64,000 nt of DNA from Phascolarctos cinereus (GCF_002099425.1 NW_018343987.1:13951501-14015500), one strand, 5' to 3'. Shown: positions 10,290-20,577, counted from the stretch's first letter. The notes: generated from the sequence alone by a model not told the origin. Translations and numbers: made by a program.

Positions 10290-10486
10290 GAAAGGGATCC
10301 TAGAGGTCACCTAGTTAACACCTTTCATTTTACAGATTTCTTTTGAGTCAATTAAAAGTTAAGTGATTTGCCCAGGGTCACATATCTAGTAAGTGTCTGA
10401 GGTCATATTTGAACTCAGGTCCTCCTGACTCCAGAGCAGTCCAGGTGCTCTATCCACTGAACGACCTAGCTCCCCCTCTTTTTTAT
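10290..10486 (-). mobile_element. Marsupial SINE, antisense
   Basis: Reversed SINE text in order: 'tttcattttacagattt', 'tgatttgcccagggtcacat', 'agtaagtgtctgaggtc', 'tttgaactcaggtcctcctg', 'gctctatccactgaacg', then 'acctagctcccc', the reversed head. Confidence 0.85.
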
Positions 10487-10499
10487 GTTGTAAAAATTT

Positions 10500-10625
10500 T
10501 AATTCAGTACATGCCAATAGTAACATCTGTAAGTGAAGGGGGAATAACTAAGATCCCAGATGGAAGAATTGACTTGCCAAGTTATGGCAGAGCCGTGACT
10601 CCAACCCTAGGTGCCTCACTAATTC
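10500..10625 (-). mobile_element. MIR-type SINE fragment
   Basis: Diverged antisense piece: 'gaataactaagatcccagat', 'ttgacttgccaagttatgg', 'cagagccgtgactccaaccc'. Confidence 0.45.
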
Positions 10626-10639
10626 ATAATGTGCTTGTA

Positions 10640-10775
10640 CAGAACTAAGAGGCATGAGAATCATTGTGGCATTAGGGAAAGAGCACTGAACCTGGTGTCA
10701 AGGGGCTTGCCTTCAGATTCCAGTCTTGCTACTTGTAACCTGTGTGGCCTTGGACAAACTATTACATATATCAGG
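10640..10775 (+). mobile_element. MIR/THER-type SINE, 5' half
   Basis: Sense head 'cattgtggcattagggaaag', 'agcactgaacctggtgtcaa', and core 'gctacttgtaacctgtgtgg'. It is cut off next to the CTAT microsatellite. Confidence 0.65.
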
Positions 10776-10787
10776 GCATATATGGAA

Positions 10788-10841
<54 letters not shown>

Positions 10842-10863
10842 CATACATACATATATATATATA
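10788..10863. repeat. (CTAT)n microsatellite grading into (ACAT)n and (AT)n
   Basis: About 13 CTAT units run to 10840, followed by three ACAT-like units and a short AT run. Confidence 0.97.
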
Positions 10864-10880
10864 GGAGCAGGACTAGATTA

Positions 10881-11015
10881 GAGGCATCTAGATGGCTCAG
10901 TGGATAGAATGATAGTCTTGGAGTCAGGAGGACCTGAATTTAAATCCATCATCAAATCCTTACTAGCCATGTGACCCTGGGCAAGTCACTTAGCCCAGTT
11001 TGCCTCAGTTTCCCT
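10881..11015 (+). mobile_element. tRNA-derived marsupial SINE
   Basis: Head 'gaggcatctagatggctcag', then 'gagtcaggaggacctgaatt', 'ccatgtgaccctgggcaagt' and 'tttgcctcagtttccc'. It is truncated before the RTE-like tail. Confidence 0.85.
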
Positions 11016-11084
11016 TCTAGTCCTTAATCCTATGATTTTGTTTAGTGCTATTCCTGCTATACCATTTTAGCTCTCAAAAAGAAT

Positions 11085-11350
11085 GGAGTTGAGTGTAGCC
11101 TTGAAGGGTGGGTTGGATAAGGCTAGGCTAGGGGAGGGAGTGTCTTGAACAAAAAAAGCACAAAGGCAGAAATGTGCAGTTTATTCAGATTAAATTGGCC
11201 AGTTTGACTCCCAGTGGAGAGAGTCAAAGGAAGATGTGGTATAAAAGGCTAGAAAGATAGTTTAAGACCAGGTTGGGGAAGGGAGGCACTGAATGTCAGG
11301 CTAAAATTTAGACTTTCTATTTTCTTCTGGAAAGCCATTGATGTTTCTGA
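11085..11350 (-). mobile_element. L2 LINE fragment, antisense
   Basis: Antisense L2 order: 'agggagggagtgtcttgaac', 'gcacaaaggcagaaatg', 'ttggccagtttgactc', 'aaaggctagaaagat', then 'ctggaaagccattgatg'. It parallels 18250-18470 of the larger antisense L2. Confidence 0.55.
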
Positions 11351-11539
11351 GATTGATATCTAATCCAGCCAACAAGCCCCATATGTAAAGCACTGTCTTG
11401 CCCACGGCACAAAAGTTTCAAACCAATTCAGCCTCTGCCCCATAATAGCATCTTAAATGTGTTTGTTCATTTGTTCAATCTGACTCTTCTTTCTATGATG
11501 TTCTCTCCCATTTTGCTCAACAATCACTTTTTGTATGTT

Positions 11540-11935
11540 TTCTTGAGGCTTATAAACTCTTGATTCTGATATTCAAGGCCCTTCACAATTTCATAAGGCC
11601 CTTCACAAAGACAAAATGAACTTTTCTTCTCTGCCTCCCTGCTCTTTTTCCTGCCGTTTCCCAGTTTTATGTCTTGCTTATGTCATATCCCTTGCTTTCT
11701 TCCTCCTACCCTCATATATGAATAGATTCTACCCAGTAATGTCTGTTCCTCTCTTTATGGTACAATGAAGGTGCCATGAAGCCAATTCTAACCACCTTCC
11801 TACCACCCCAAGGTGGGTAAGGTCTAACTAGCCAAGGGATCTCTCCCTCTTCACATTTCTCATAGCCCTTTACCTAAATGTCTTTTCTGTACTTATCCCA
11901 CCTTCCTCTCTATTATAGTTATTTGGATACTTGTG
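11540..11935 (+). mobile_element. L2 LINE 3' region
   Basis: Sense L2 text 'gatattcaaggcccttcaca', a pyrimidine-rich middle, and 'catagccctttacctaaat' with 'ctgtacttatcccacctt'. Internal deletions are likely and the true 3' end is absent. Confidence 0.5.
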
Positions 11936-11937
11936 AT

Positions 11938-12130
11938 CATAGATTTAGAGCTAGAAGTGACCTTAGACATCGTCTAGTCCAACCCCAGTTCTACAGATGA
12001 GGAAAATGTGACCCAAAGAGATTAAATGTCTTGCCCAAGGTCACACAAGTAGTAAATATCAGCATGTGAATTTGAACCCATATCCTCTGCCTCTATTAGT
12101 GCTTTTTCCATTACACAATTTCCTCTTCTT
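11938..12130 (-). mobile_element. CORE-SINE (MIR/THER-type), antisense
   Basis: Complete antisense order: 'catagatttagagctagaag', 'cgtctagtccaaccccag', 'cagatgaggaaaatgtgacc', 'cttgcccaaggtcacacaag', 'gtgaatttgaacccatatcc', 'tttttccattacaca'. Confidence 0.85.
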
Positions 12131-12184
12131 TTAGAAAAAGGTCTCTAGCATATCTTTCATAGATTCACTTTACCTTCAATTCAA

Positions 12185-12450
12185 GACTGAAGTCTTGAGA
12201 GATACTTTAGAGGCTATCTCATCCAACTTATAACTAAGTATTCATCTCTGTCTGATATTCATAAGAGGTGGTTATCTAACCTTTGCTTGTAACTCCAGTG
12301 AAAAGGAACTTACTACCTGGGCTGGGGGAATCGTGCTTTCACATTTGGACAGCTATAATTTTTAGCAAGGTTTTCCTTATATTGAGCTGAAATCTGCCTC
12401 TGCAACTCTGTCCACCCTCATATTCTAGTCACTCGCTCTCCCCTCTGGGG
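12185..12450 (-). mobile_element. L3/CR1 LINE 3' region, antisense
   Basis: Antisense L3 3' order: 'ttagaggctatctcatccaa', 'ggtggttatctaacctttgc', 'gaacttactacctggg', 'tttggacagctataattttt', 'ggttttccttatattgagct', 'gaaatctgcctctgcaactc'. A similar piece lies at 24990-25160. Confidence 0.7.
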
Positions 12451-12458
12451 TTAATCAC

Positions 12459-12499
<41 letters not shown>

Positions 12500-12590
12500 C
12501 AACAACAACAACTAACATTTATGTGGTACCTTAAGGTTTGCAAAGCACTTGACAAATATTAAGAATAGATCTAATCTCATCCCTCATTTT
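12459..12590 (-). mobile_element. MIR tail with expanded (AAT)n/(AAC)n run
   Basis: An (AAT)n run grades into (AAC)n and is followed by 'actaacatttatgtggtacc', 'ttaaggtttgcaaagcactt' and 'gacaaatatta'. The trinucleotide run corresponds to the expanded 3' tail of an antisense MIR-like SINE. Confidence 0.75.
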
Positions 12591-12594
12591 ATGG

Positions 12595-12745
12595 GGCCTC
12601 CAGTCTCTTCCTCAGTCTGGTAACCTGACTCTCCACAAGCTTTAGTCTGTCAATTTTCTTCCTACCTCTTGTATCCCAACCATCTTGCATAGTGCCTTAC
12701 ACACAGTAGGTTCATGGTAAATGTTTGTTGAATTGAATGATGAAT
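12595..12745 (+). mobile_element. L2 LINE 3' end
   Basis: Sense L2 terminus: 'catcttgcatagtgccttac', 'acacagtaggttcatggta', then 'aatgtttgttgaattgaat'. Confidence 0.75.
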
Positions 12746-12749
12746 AGCA

Positions 12750-14290
12750 CTTCTTCCTAGTGTGGTCTTCTATGAAGATGGGCCTGCCCTATTTGATATC
12801 CTGCCCTATCCCATGACAAACACCTTGGAATGCTGAACAAAATCAATCTGTGAATATTGTAAAGAAGAAGGCAAAGCAAGACCTTTGTGCCTGGTCCATC
12901 ATCTGAACCTCAGCATACAGCAGGGGTTTCCATCTAAAAGGTGGAAGAGGCTGGATGCTACCCCAGGCCTTGTCTGGGAGCTGAACAATTTCTTTGTTTT
13001 TCCCAATATCTGAAGCCAGAGAGCCATCAAAAGCCCCAGGAGCTTGGCAGGAGGAAAAGGCTCCAGCCATTGTGTGTTTTTCCAACCAGGTGCACTTATG
13101 AAGCCTCTTGGGAGGCAGCATCAAAGCCCAGCCAGAGCTTTAGTTAATGCTCCTTCCCTTTCTTCTCCCTACTGCAGACAAAGGCCACTCTGCTTTCCCA
13201 CACAGATGTGGCTCAGTAAGTGGTTTTCAATCTTTCCCAGGCTGGTTTCTTTTGGAGGAGTGCATCCGGCAAGCTTGTTTTATGCTTCTCACTTTGATTT
13301 GCTAGAAGTGCAGAGGGGGCAGGAGCAGCCAAGCAGCAGCTCTTGGGCTGTGATTTCTCTTTCCCTGACAGCTGTGTGCCTGAGGAGCACCCTGACTTCC
13401 CCTCCCCTAGGCAGCAGTAAGCCATATACAGCACTTTGCATAGGGATGAAGACACTTGGGGTTAAGATTCCCTGCGGCTGGCTTTGTGACTAAAATGTGA
13501 GTTCCTGCATGAACTCCTGGAAGATCTGAGGTTGTTGTGAGCTGATTGTGGCCTTAAGGCCTGGATTTTATGAGCCAGCTTCTGATGGGGAGAAAGCATA
13601 CCCAGGTGCCTGAGATCTCTGGTATTCAATGTTACTGTATTGGAAGGGAGCAGGAGCTCAAGAGTTGACTAGTTCTCTCCTGTCACCCTTCTGCCTGCTT
13701 TTAGATGGGCCATAAACACTAGAGCTGACCAGAGAGATCTGAGATCATTAGGCATGTTCTCTCATTACCTAGGACTTCAAAAGAGGATTTGCTCGGTGCT
13801 AAAGTACATTCCTTGCTGACAAAGTTGTTTGAAATAGCTCCACACCCTCATCCTGTAGGCACTCAATAAATATTAATGGCCCCAGAATGATGCTTTCCAT
13901 TAATGCATTGTTTTCCCCCACATAACTAAGCAGCAGGTCAGTCCCAGGGGGCCATGGTGAGGTGTAATGTTGCCTTCCTGCAATGTGATAGCCACAGGAG
14001 TGGCCTGATAGCTACTAGAAATCTAATTGTTTGGCTTAAGAGGGGGGCAAAAGAGGCCTGGATGAAATCAGTATCTTGTTTGGGTTTGACTTAAGCATCC
14101 TCCACAGGAGTGTGAGTCTGGAAAGAGATACTTGGAGGTCCATAGGTCTAAAATTGAAAAGGTGCTTTTGGTAGTAGACTGATGGAAACCTGATAGGCTT
14201 GACCCAGATAGATCTCGATCTGGCCTCTGTGTTTCATCAGGCCTCTTGAGGGCAGCGTTCAGACTCAGTTCTTTGCTTAGTAGGGAAGGT

Positions 14291-14293
<3 letters not shown>
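12750..14293. other. Unique block without recognisable repeats
   Basis: About 1.5 kb with no family I recognise. It holds the longest non-repeat open frame of the window (13044-13493, 149 codons). That frame has no signal peptide, domain, low-complexity signature or family resemblance, and an antisense frame overlaps it. I do not call a gene. Short motifs such as 'cactcaataaatattaatgg' near 13860 could be an L2 tail remnant. Confidence 0.4.
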
Positions 14294-14321
<28 letters not shown>

Positions 14322-14516
14322 ATACACACACATATATGCATATGTATGTACACATATATAACACACACATAGATATAGATGGATATATACGTATATGTGT
14401 GTATTACATAATATATATACATGTAGGTATATATATGTATGTATGTACGTGTGTGTATGTATGTATGTATGTATGTATGTGTATGTATGTATGTATGTAT
14501 GTATATGTATGTATAG
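14294..14516. repeat. Compound TG/CA/TATG alternating microsatellite
   Basis: A (TG)n run (about 14295-14321) turns into (CA)n and mixed TATG/TACA units, ending in long (TATG)n blocks to about 14516. Almost every step alternates purine and pyrimidine. Long open frames on both strands here are artefacts of the repeat. Confidence 0.95.
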
Positions 14517-14529
14517 TCCTGCCTTGCAT

Positions 14530-14805
14530 GGAATAGTTGAGTCTCTTACCCTGATAGTGTAGATGGGGAAACTGAGGCCCAAAGAAGAGAAAGAATACTG
14601 GATTGAGGGTCAGGTGACCTGGGTCTTAGCCATAGCTCTGTTATTAGCTAGCCATGGGATCTTAGATAACTCAGCTAACTACTGTAAAATGATGTTGTTG
14701 GACTAAAAACAGTTTAAAGGTTCCTTTCTGTTCTAGCAGCGTGTAATTGTATGATCTCATTCAAGGTCACCCAGACAGTTAGGAGAAACACCTCAGTGAG
14801 AATCA
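14530..14805 (-). mobile_element. MIR-type SINE split by a sense MIR
   Basis: The left part, 'agatggggaaactgaggccc' (about 14560-14585), and the right part, 'tcattcaaggtcacccagac' (about 14757-14805), fit one antisense MIR interrupted by the sense copy at 14588-14757. Confidence 0.55.
14588..14757 (+). mobile_element. MIR/THER-type SINE
   Basis: Sense order: 'gaatactggattgagggtca', 'gacctgggtcttagccatag', 'ctagccatgggatcttagat', 'actgtaaaatgatgttgttg', 'gttcctttctgttctagcag'. The last block is the THER-like 3' end ('ccttccagctctaa' type). Confidence 0.7.
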
Positions 14806-15691
14806 TTTTCTCTCAATTTCCCCTCCTGAGGCTCTTGCATAGTATTTATTCCTTGGACCATAGGTTATAGTCTTCTATTCCTAGGAAGAAACGCAAGTGA
14901 CACTCTAACATGCCTCTGTTCCCTTGAATGATATGCTTTTCAGTCCATGCTAGCAAAGTGAAGTTGATTGTTTATATAAACTCAGGGGAAGAGGTCTGTC
15001 CTGGCTCCCCACAGGGGTTCTTTGTGAAAATAGCAGCTTGGCTGTCCAATCAACACACTTCACTAGGATAGGTTAAAAATAAAGTATCTCAGGGAGGGGC
15101 AAGGGCTCCCTGCACAATCTTTCTACCAGTACTTAGGTGGTGGGGCTGGGCAGAAGATAAAAGGAGAAGGGAGCTCTGAGGCTCTTCCTCCTCAGTGCCC
15201 TCCTGTGCTTTGCATTCCCCACACAAGTGGGATGGAGATGAATGGAGAGCAGTCACGAGATATAATGATAAATAACTGCACGTGGGTTGAAGGTAAATCG
15301 AATGAACCAGGGCAGCTTAGGGAAGGGAGCTCTCCAGGGTCCTGACTGTTATACTGCTATTTCTTCCCCTTATTGCTGGGAAAACATTTTATTCACTTGT
15401 GATCCCATCACTCAATTCCAGCTTCCCAAAGAGAAATTACCAGTTTCAAGCCATATTTGGAAAGTGTTTCTGTGCTGAGAATCCATCTGGTGCATCCAGC
15501 TAGGATCCCCTTTAGGAACCTGCTGTGCTGAAAGCCCCAATTGTTCAGGCTCAGATAATTAATTTTGATGTTTATTTCAAAAGGGTGGAAAAAAGTATGA
15601 ACTCATTCAACATGCCAACTAATTAGCCTGGGAAAGAAATATGAGCCTATAGAATAACACTCTTTGAAGGTGAGCAAGACACTAAACCCTC
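14806..15691. other. Unique block; AT-rich possible conserved non-coding element
   Basis: No repeat is recognised. The part at 15540-15640 contains ATAATTAATT and ACTAATTAGCC homeodomain-like cores. A 'gataaaagg' TATA-like motif near 15156 has no supporting promoter context. Confidence 0.35.
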
Positions 15692-15812
15692 CAGCAAAAT
15701 GTGAGCTTCTTGAGGGGAAGGGTAGATTTTCCTTTCGTCATTGTTTCCTCCTGTACCTTAGCATGGTGCCTTGAACATAGGAGATACTTAAGAAGTGATT
15801 GTTACAGTGAAT
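15692..15812 (+). mobile_element. L2 LINE 3' end
   Basis: Sense L2 3' signature: 'aatgtgagcttcttgagggg', 'taccttagcatggtgccttg', 'aacataggagatacttaag'. Confidence 0.75.
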
Positions 15813-15957
15813 AGGATTGGAAATACATCTGGAAGACCAGTATTCTGCCTTAAAGGTGACATCAGTCTTTAAGAAAGGTCCTGCAAAGGGCTGGGGTAGG
15901 GGACATCAGTACTCCATCTGCACTGAAGTCATAACCAAAGAAATGGAATCATAGAAA

Positions 15958-16175
15958 GAGCAACAAATAAAAATCATCATATGATTTACATTTCAGATTG
16001 AAAGAGATCTCAGAGATAATCATGTTCAACCTTCTCATTTTACTGATGATGGAACTGAAGCCCAGAGAATTTAAGTGATCTTTCCCAAGGCTACAGAGAT
16101 GGTAAATGGCAGAGGGAGAATCTGAACTCAGGTCCTTTGATTCCAATTCTGGCTCTTTCCCCTACCTAATGCTGT
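15958..16175 (-). mobile_element. CORE-SINE (MIR/THER-type), antisense
   Basis: Antisense order: 'ttgaaagagatctcagagat', 'tcattttactgatgatgga', 'actgaagcccagagaattt', 'ctttcccaaggctacagag', 'aatctgaactcaggtccttt', 'ctctttcccctacctaatgc'. Confidence 0.85.
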
Positions 16176-16674
16176 CTGACAATGAATCTTATGAAGATTT
16201 GGAATGAAAGTGGTGGCATTTCTGCTACTGGATACTGAATGTTGGCTATATTTAGGAGAACCAGAATGTACTCAGCTTTTTGAGTCACTAATGGGCTCTC
16301 AGTAACATCTCTCTTCCTTCAATATTTCAAAGGAGTTTTGATTTGATTTGATTGAAATGAGTATGTAGGGAGTTCTTGCTGGTCTCCCTTCAGGTGCTTC
16401 CTCCATGAATGCGGATGACATTCCTTCCATGCCTTAGCAGATAGTTTCCTGAGTGTCTGTCATCAAACAATTCTTCACCAAATTTCTGATTATAACTTCT
16501 CCAAACTTAGACTACTTCTCAGACTGTAATTTATTACTGTGCTCATACCTGAAGCCTTTATAGCTTGCTAGGACCTACCAAGAACTTACACTTCACTGAC
16601 AGACACTTGAGTAACACAGGATTCCATGCCATGAATTATTGGAATTAGAATTTAGTGGAGGGACATGTGCCAAA

Positions 16675-16675
<1 letters not shown>
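16176..16675. other. Unique sequence, no gene seen
   Basis: No repeat family or coding signal is recognised. A short (ATTTG)n-like run lies near 16338-16352. Confidence 0.4.
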
Positions 16676-16739
<64 letters not shown>

Positions 16740-16827
16740 CTCTATCTCTCTATCTATCCATCCATCCATCCATCCATCCATCCATCCATCCATCCATCCA
16801 TCCATCCATCCATCCATCCATCCATCC

Positions 16828-16899
<72 letters not shown>

Positions 16900-16901
16900 C
16901 T
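16676..16901. repeat. Compound (CTAT)n-(CATC)n-(CTAT)n microsatellite
   Basis: About 20 CTAT units with a few CTCT variants run to about 16757. They are followed by about 18 CATC units (about 16758-16829) and then about 18 CTAT units to 16901. The array is over 220 bp and sandwich-like. All three forward frames are open across it, an artefact of the tetranucleotide. Confidence 0.98.
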
Positions 16902-16902
16902 A

Positions 16903-17160
16903 TAGTCCAGGCAAGAAGTGACAAGAGTCTGAAGTAAGCTATGATAGCTATGTACATAGAGAAGAAGAGTGGATGCAAGAGATGTTGTGGAAGTGAAAAC
17001 AGCAAGATTGACAACTAATTAGATATGTGGAATGAGGAAAGCTAAGAAGACAAGGATAATACTGAGATTATGAACCTAGGAGAATGGTGCCCTCAGCAGA
17101 AATATGTGGTAGAAGGGAGGAGGAGAGAGAGTAAACACCTACTTCAACCAAGTCTTGAAG
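16903..17160 (-). mobile_element. L2 LINE fragment, antisense
   Basis: It starts 'gtccaggcaagaagtg', then 'agagatgttgtggaagtg', 'acaactaattagatatgtgg', 'ggtgccctcagcagaaat', ending 'cctacttcaaccaagt'. The same segment, with the same unusual ending, recurs at 18597-18862. Confidence 0.7.
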
Positions 17161-17195
17161 CCATTCTATTCAATACTTATGATATTTTTTGATAT

Positions 17196-17284
17196 AATAT
17201 ATGTACACATACATACCTACAAGTATATACACATAAATACATATATACAAATGCATACATATGTATATACACATAAACATGTAA
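17196..17284. repeat. Degenerate (ACATA)n AT-rich repeat
   Basis: Alternating TATATGTACACATACATAC-like text without a strict unit. It is probably a decayed dinucleotide/tetranucleotide array. Confidence 0.75.
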
Positions 17285-17299
17285 TTTCCTTTTTGTTTT

Positions 17300-17540
17300 T
17301 CAATCATTTCAGTCATGTCCAGCCCTTTGTGACCCCATCTGGGTTTTTCTTGGCAAAGATACTGGAGTGGTTTGCCATTTCCTTCTCAAGCTCATTTTAC
17401 AGATGAAGAAACTGAGGCAAACAGGGTTAAGTGAATTGCCCAGGGTCAGACAGCTAGTAAGTCTGAGGACAGATTTGAACTCAGGTTTTCCTAACTACTC
17501 CAGGCCCAGCTCTCTATCTACTGCACCACCTAGCTACCTT
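17300..17540 (-). mobile_element. RTE-tailed tRNA-derived SINE, antisense
   Basis: Antisense copy: RTE-like tail first ('tcagtcatgtccagcccttt', 'ttcttggcaaagatactgga', 'gtttgccatttccttctc'), then core ('gaactgaggcaa'-type, 'ttgcccagggtcagacagct') and reversed tRNA head ('ctatctactgcaccaccta'). Confidence 0.9.
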
Positions 17541-17594
17541 ACCCTGGGCTATTGTGAGTAGAATTCTCCTTCCAACTTTGGGTCTCTTCAGTTA

Positions 17595-19350
17595 AGCAAT
17601 CAAAAAGCACTTACTGTATGTTATGCTATCATGAGGGTTTCTTTGCTTATTGTTTGGACTAAATGATCAGGAAGGCCTCTTCTCTGTCTCAAATTCTATG
17701 ATTATTAGGTGCCTATGACATACTAGGATGGCTAGGTGGTACAGTGGACAGAGTACTGGGCTTAGAGTCAGAAAGACCTGGGTTCAAATCTGGCCTCAAA
17801 CACTAGCTAGGTGACTATAGACGAGTCACTTAATCCTCTTTGCCTCAGTTTCCTCATCTGTCAAATGAGCTGGAGAAGGAAATGGCAAACCACTCCAGTA
17901 TCTTTGCCAAGAAAACCCCAGATAGAATCACAAAGGGTTGGACATGACTGAAAAACAACTGAACAACAACTGAGGTAGTTGCTAAGATTCCAGAGTTGAA
18001 AATCAAATAGTCCCTGCTTTCAAGGAACTTATATTTTATCAGAGGAGACAATGTGACCACATATAAGTATATACTGAATAAACCCCAAATGCCATAAAGA
18101 CAAGGCAGTTAAATATAAGATCGGGAGGGAAGGTCTGAGCAGTTGGGAGAGAAGGAAAAAGCTTTATGTAGAAAGTGATGCTTAAGCTGTTTTTGAAGGA
18201 AATGAGAAAGCTTAAGGTGGAGTGGCAAGGAAGGAAGGCATTCTAAGGGTGGGGGCAGACAGTGCAAAGGCACTGGAACTGGAGAGAGGGAGAGTAATAT
18301 GTGTGAAGAATAGAGAGAAGTCCAATTTGTCTGGACTGTTAAATGCAAGAAGGGGATTCGTATGTAATGAGGCTGGAAAGACAGCTGGAGGCCAAATTAT
18401 GAAGAACTTTAAAAGCCAAATAAAGAAGTTTAGACATCATCCTATAGGCAGTAGGGAGCTGGTGGAATTTATTGAAAAGGGAAATGGTGTGGTCTGACCA
18501 TTGCTTAAGAAAATTTACTTTGGTAGCCATATGGAAGATAGATTGGGAAGGGGAGAGAATATACACAAAGATTTTAGTTAGGAAGATGTTGCAAAAGTCC
18601 AGGCAAGAAGTGGTAGGGGAATGAACTAAAATGATTGCTACGCACATAGAGAAAAAGAGTCTGATGGAAGAGATGTTGTGTAGGTGCAAACAGCAAGATT
18701 CACAACTGATTAGATATGCAGCATAAAGGAAGATAATGAATCAGGTATAATACTGAGGTTACGAACCTGGGATGCTGGAATAGTGGCAGTGCCCTCAACA
18801 GAAATGAGGAAATACAGTAGAGAGGAGGAAGGGAGAGTACCTACTTCAACCAAGTACGTAATGAGAAGAGAGAGCAGAACACTTCCTTCAAGGTGCTGGA
18901 ATAAGGAGCCAGAGGAGACAGAGAAGGATGGGTTGGAGAGGCATAAGGAGAATCTGAAGAGTATTAGATCTCAAAAACCAAAAGAGGACAGAGTATCCAG
19001 AAAGAGTGGGTAATCAACAATGTCAAAAATTACCAGAGAGGTCAGGAATGATGAAGACTAAGGACAAAGGCCATTAAATCTGGCCGTTATAAAGTTGGAA
19101 ACCTCTGAGAGAAGAGTTTCATTCAACAGTGATAGAGAGAGAAGTCAGGTTGCATGGGTTTGAGGAGAGTTTCAGTGGTTAAAAAGAAAGAAGAAAGTGG
19201 AAGCATTGGATACAAACAATTAATTTTAAAAGTTTGGCAGAAAAGGGGGAGAGATGGCATGGTGTCTGGATGGGGTAGAAGGCTTGAAAAAAGACTAAGA
19301 ATTGGGAAGACCTGTATATGATTGTAGGCATATAGGAAGGAGTCAGTGAA
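17595..19350 (-). mobile_element. Long antisense L2 LINE, interrupted by a SINE
   Basis: Read on the minus strand, this runs from the L2 3' end (about 17595-18060, split) back through ORF2. Landmarks on the plus strand are 'ggaacttatattttatcaga', 'gtgcaaaggcactggaactg', 'attatgaagaactttaaaag', 'caggcaagaagtggtag', 'ctgaggttacgaacctggg', 'aattaccagagaggtcagga' and 'gaagtcaggttgcatgggtt'. The last two lie in the reverse-transcriptase region. Many stops and indels make it inactive. Confidence 0.8.
17733..17972 (+). mobile_element. RTE-tailed tRNA-derived SINE inside L2
   Basis: Full-length sense copy: head 'atggctaggtggtacagtgg', core 'acctgggttcaaatctggcc', 'tttgcctcagtttcctcatc', then RTE-like tail 'atggcaaaccactccagtat' to 'gacatgactgaaaaacaact' and (AAC)n. 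It splits the 3' end of the antisense L2 and so is younger. Confidence 0.9.
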
Positions 19351-19379
19351 GGAGAGAAATTAAATATGCACGAAAGGAT

Positions 19380-19540
19380 TTCTCTCCAATTATTACTCCA
19401 ATGATGACTCTCCTATTAGATTGGAAGATCCTTGAGGGCAGGGACAGATATCTTTTTATTTTTATGCCCACAGTACCTGATACAGTGCCTTGCACAGTGT
19501 AGGTACTTAATAAATATTTGTTGAATTGATTTGAATTCTC
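19380..19540 (+). mobile_element. L2 LINE 3' end
   Basis: Sense L2 terminus: 'agattggaagatccttgagg', 'gcagggacagatatctttt', 'gatacagtgccttgcacagt', 'aggtacttaataaatatttg', then TGAATTGATT. Confidence 0.85.
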
Positions 19541-19899
19541 TCAGTGGGAAACCCTAAGTAAGGAGTATGATGAGGTAGGGCTAGTGTAGGTGGTGAAGGA
19601 TCAGGTGGAGCAATGTAACCCACTTTATGTGGGTTATTTAACAACAATTATTCATAATGGCTTAAGTCACACAAAATAAATACTTTAGTGCATAAAAGAA
19701 TTCTGTAAGGAAGGGATGAGAAGGGCCACTCACTCAGTGAGCATCTGTCAGCAGAAATTCAACTTGGTCTCCAGGCTGGTGTCATAAAATGGGATCAGAT
19801 CCAGTTTCTTCCCTGATCTTTTTTATCATCTTTGGTAATGAATGGGCATCTTTTGATGATGGGGAATAATTGATTGAGAACATCTTTGGGATTTTTCAA
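19541..19899. other. Unique sequence, no gene seen
   Basis: No repeat family or coding signal is recognised. Confidence 0.4.
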
Positions 19900-20330
19900 C
19901 TTCATTCATTTATTCAACATTGAACTAACATGAATTAAGCATCCATTTTGTGCCGAGTGAAAGGCATTGTGTTGCCGAGGATAGAAGGCTGGTATAGGGA
20001 AGACCTATACTCAGTTTTTCCCCTGGCACAGACTGGCACTACGACCACAGGCAAACCACTTAACCTCTCAGTGCCCCCCGGCAGTTTTCTAAGACTCCAA
20101 ACTACAGAAAAGTTTCCAATCTTTGGAAGTCCTCCCACACAGATGAAACCATGGTTCTGTACCCCTCTCCTCTTGCCCCCTCAAAAATGTGCAAGGTACA
20201 GGTTAGACAATGGATGGAATACAAAGACAAGTAAGACATGCTTTTAAATTGCTTATGGTCTACTGAGAAAAAGAAAACATTAATGCAAGTAAATATAAGA
20301 CAAATACAATACTGTTAATGCCTAAGAAAA
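19900..20330 (-). mobile_element. L2 LINE 3' end, antisense, split by a SINE
   Basis: The left piece, 'tattcaacattgaactaac' to 'aaaggcattgtgttgcc' (about 19910-19980), and the right piece, 'gaatacaaagacaagtaaga', 'ttgcttatggtctactgag' (about 20215-20330), make one antisense L2 terminus. Confidence 0.65.
19985..20205 (+). mobile_element. MAR1/MIR-like SINE
   Basis: Sense copy: 'cctggcacagactggcacta', 'ggcaaaccacttaacctctc', 'agtgccccccggcagttttc', 'taagactccaaactacag'. It sits inside the antisense L2 end. It is the same family as 59519-59755. Confidence 0.65.
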
Positions 20331-20399
20331 ATACAAACAACTCTTAAGTCAGCTGAAAAAAAAGGTCACTTTCAGCTGGGCAAATTACAGAATACTTTA

Positions 20400-20577
20400 T
20401 AAAGATGACGGTATTTCATAGGAACTAGAGCAAGGGATCATCTTTTCCAAAAATATAAGTGAGTAAACCTATTCAAGAGAGGTTAAGTAACTTTCCCAAG
20501 ATCACACTGGATTCAAATCCAGGTTCTAAATTCAAACCTATCCTCTGGTGTCAGTACTCTTACCATGACACCAATAG
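20400..20577 (-). mobile_element. MIR-type SINE, antisense
   Basis: Antisense order: 'aagagaggttaagtaacttt', 'cccaagatcacactggattc', 'aaatccaggttctaaattca', 'actcttaccatgacacc'. Confidence 0.7.

Noticed and set aside
13044-13493. 149-codon open frame in unique DNA
   Set aside because: No domain, signal, codon bias or homology that I can recognise. An antisense frame overlaps it, and a frame of this length is expected by chance in 64 kb.
14068-14582. Frames with long HTHTH, VCVCV and CMYVCMYV stretches
   Set aside because: Translations of the compound TG/TATG microsatellite.
15150-15165. TATA-like GATAAAAGG as a promoter
   Set aside because: A single motif without an initiator, transcript evidence or a downstream gene.
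16639-16937. Three overlapping frames encoding [16 protein letters not shown] repeats
   Set aside because: These are translations of the CTAT/CATC microsatellite, open in all three frames because the tetranucleotide contains no stop codon.
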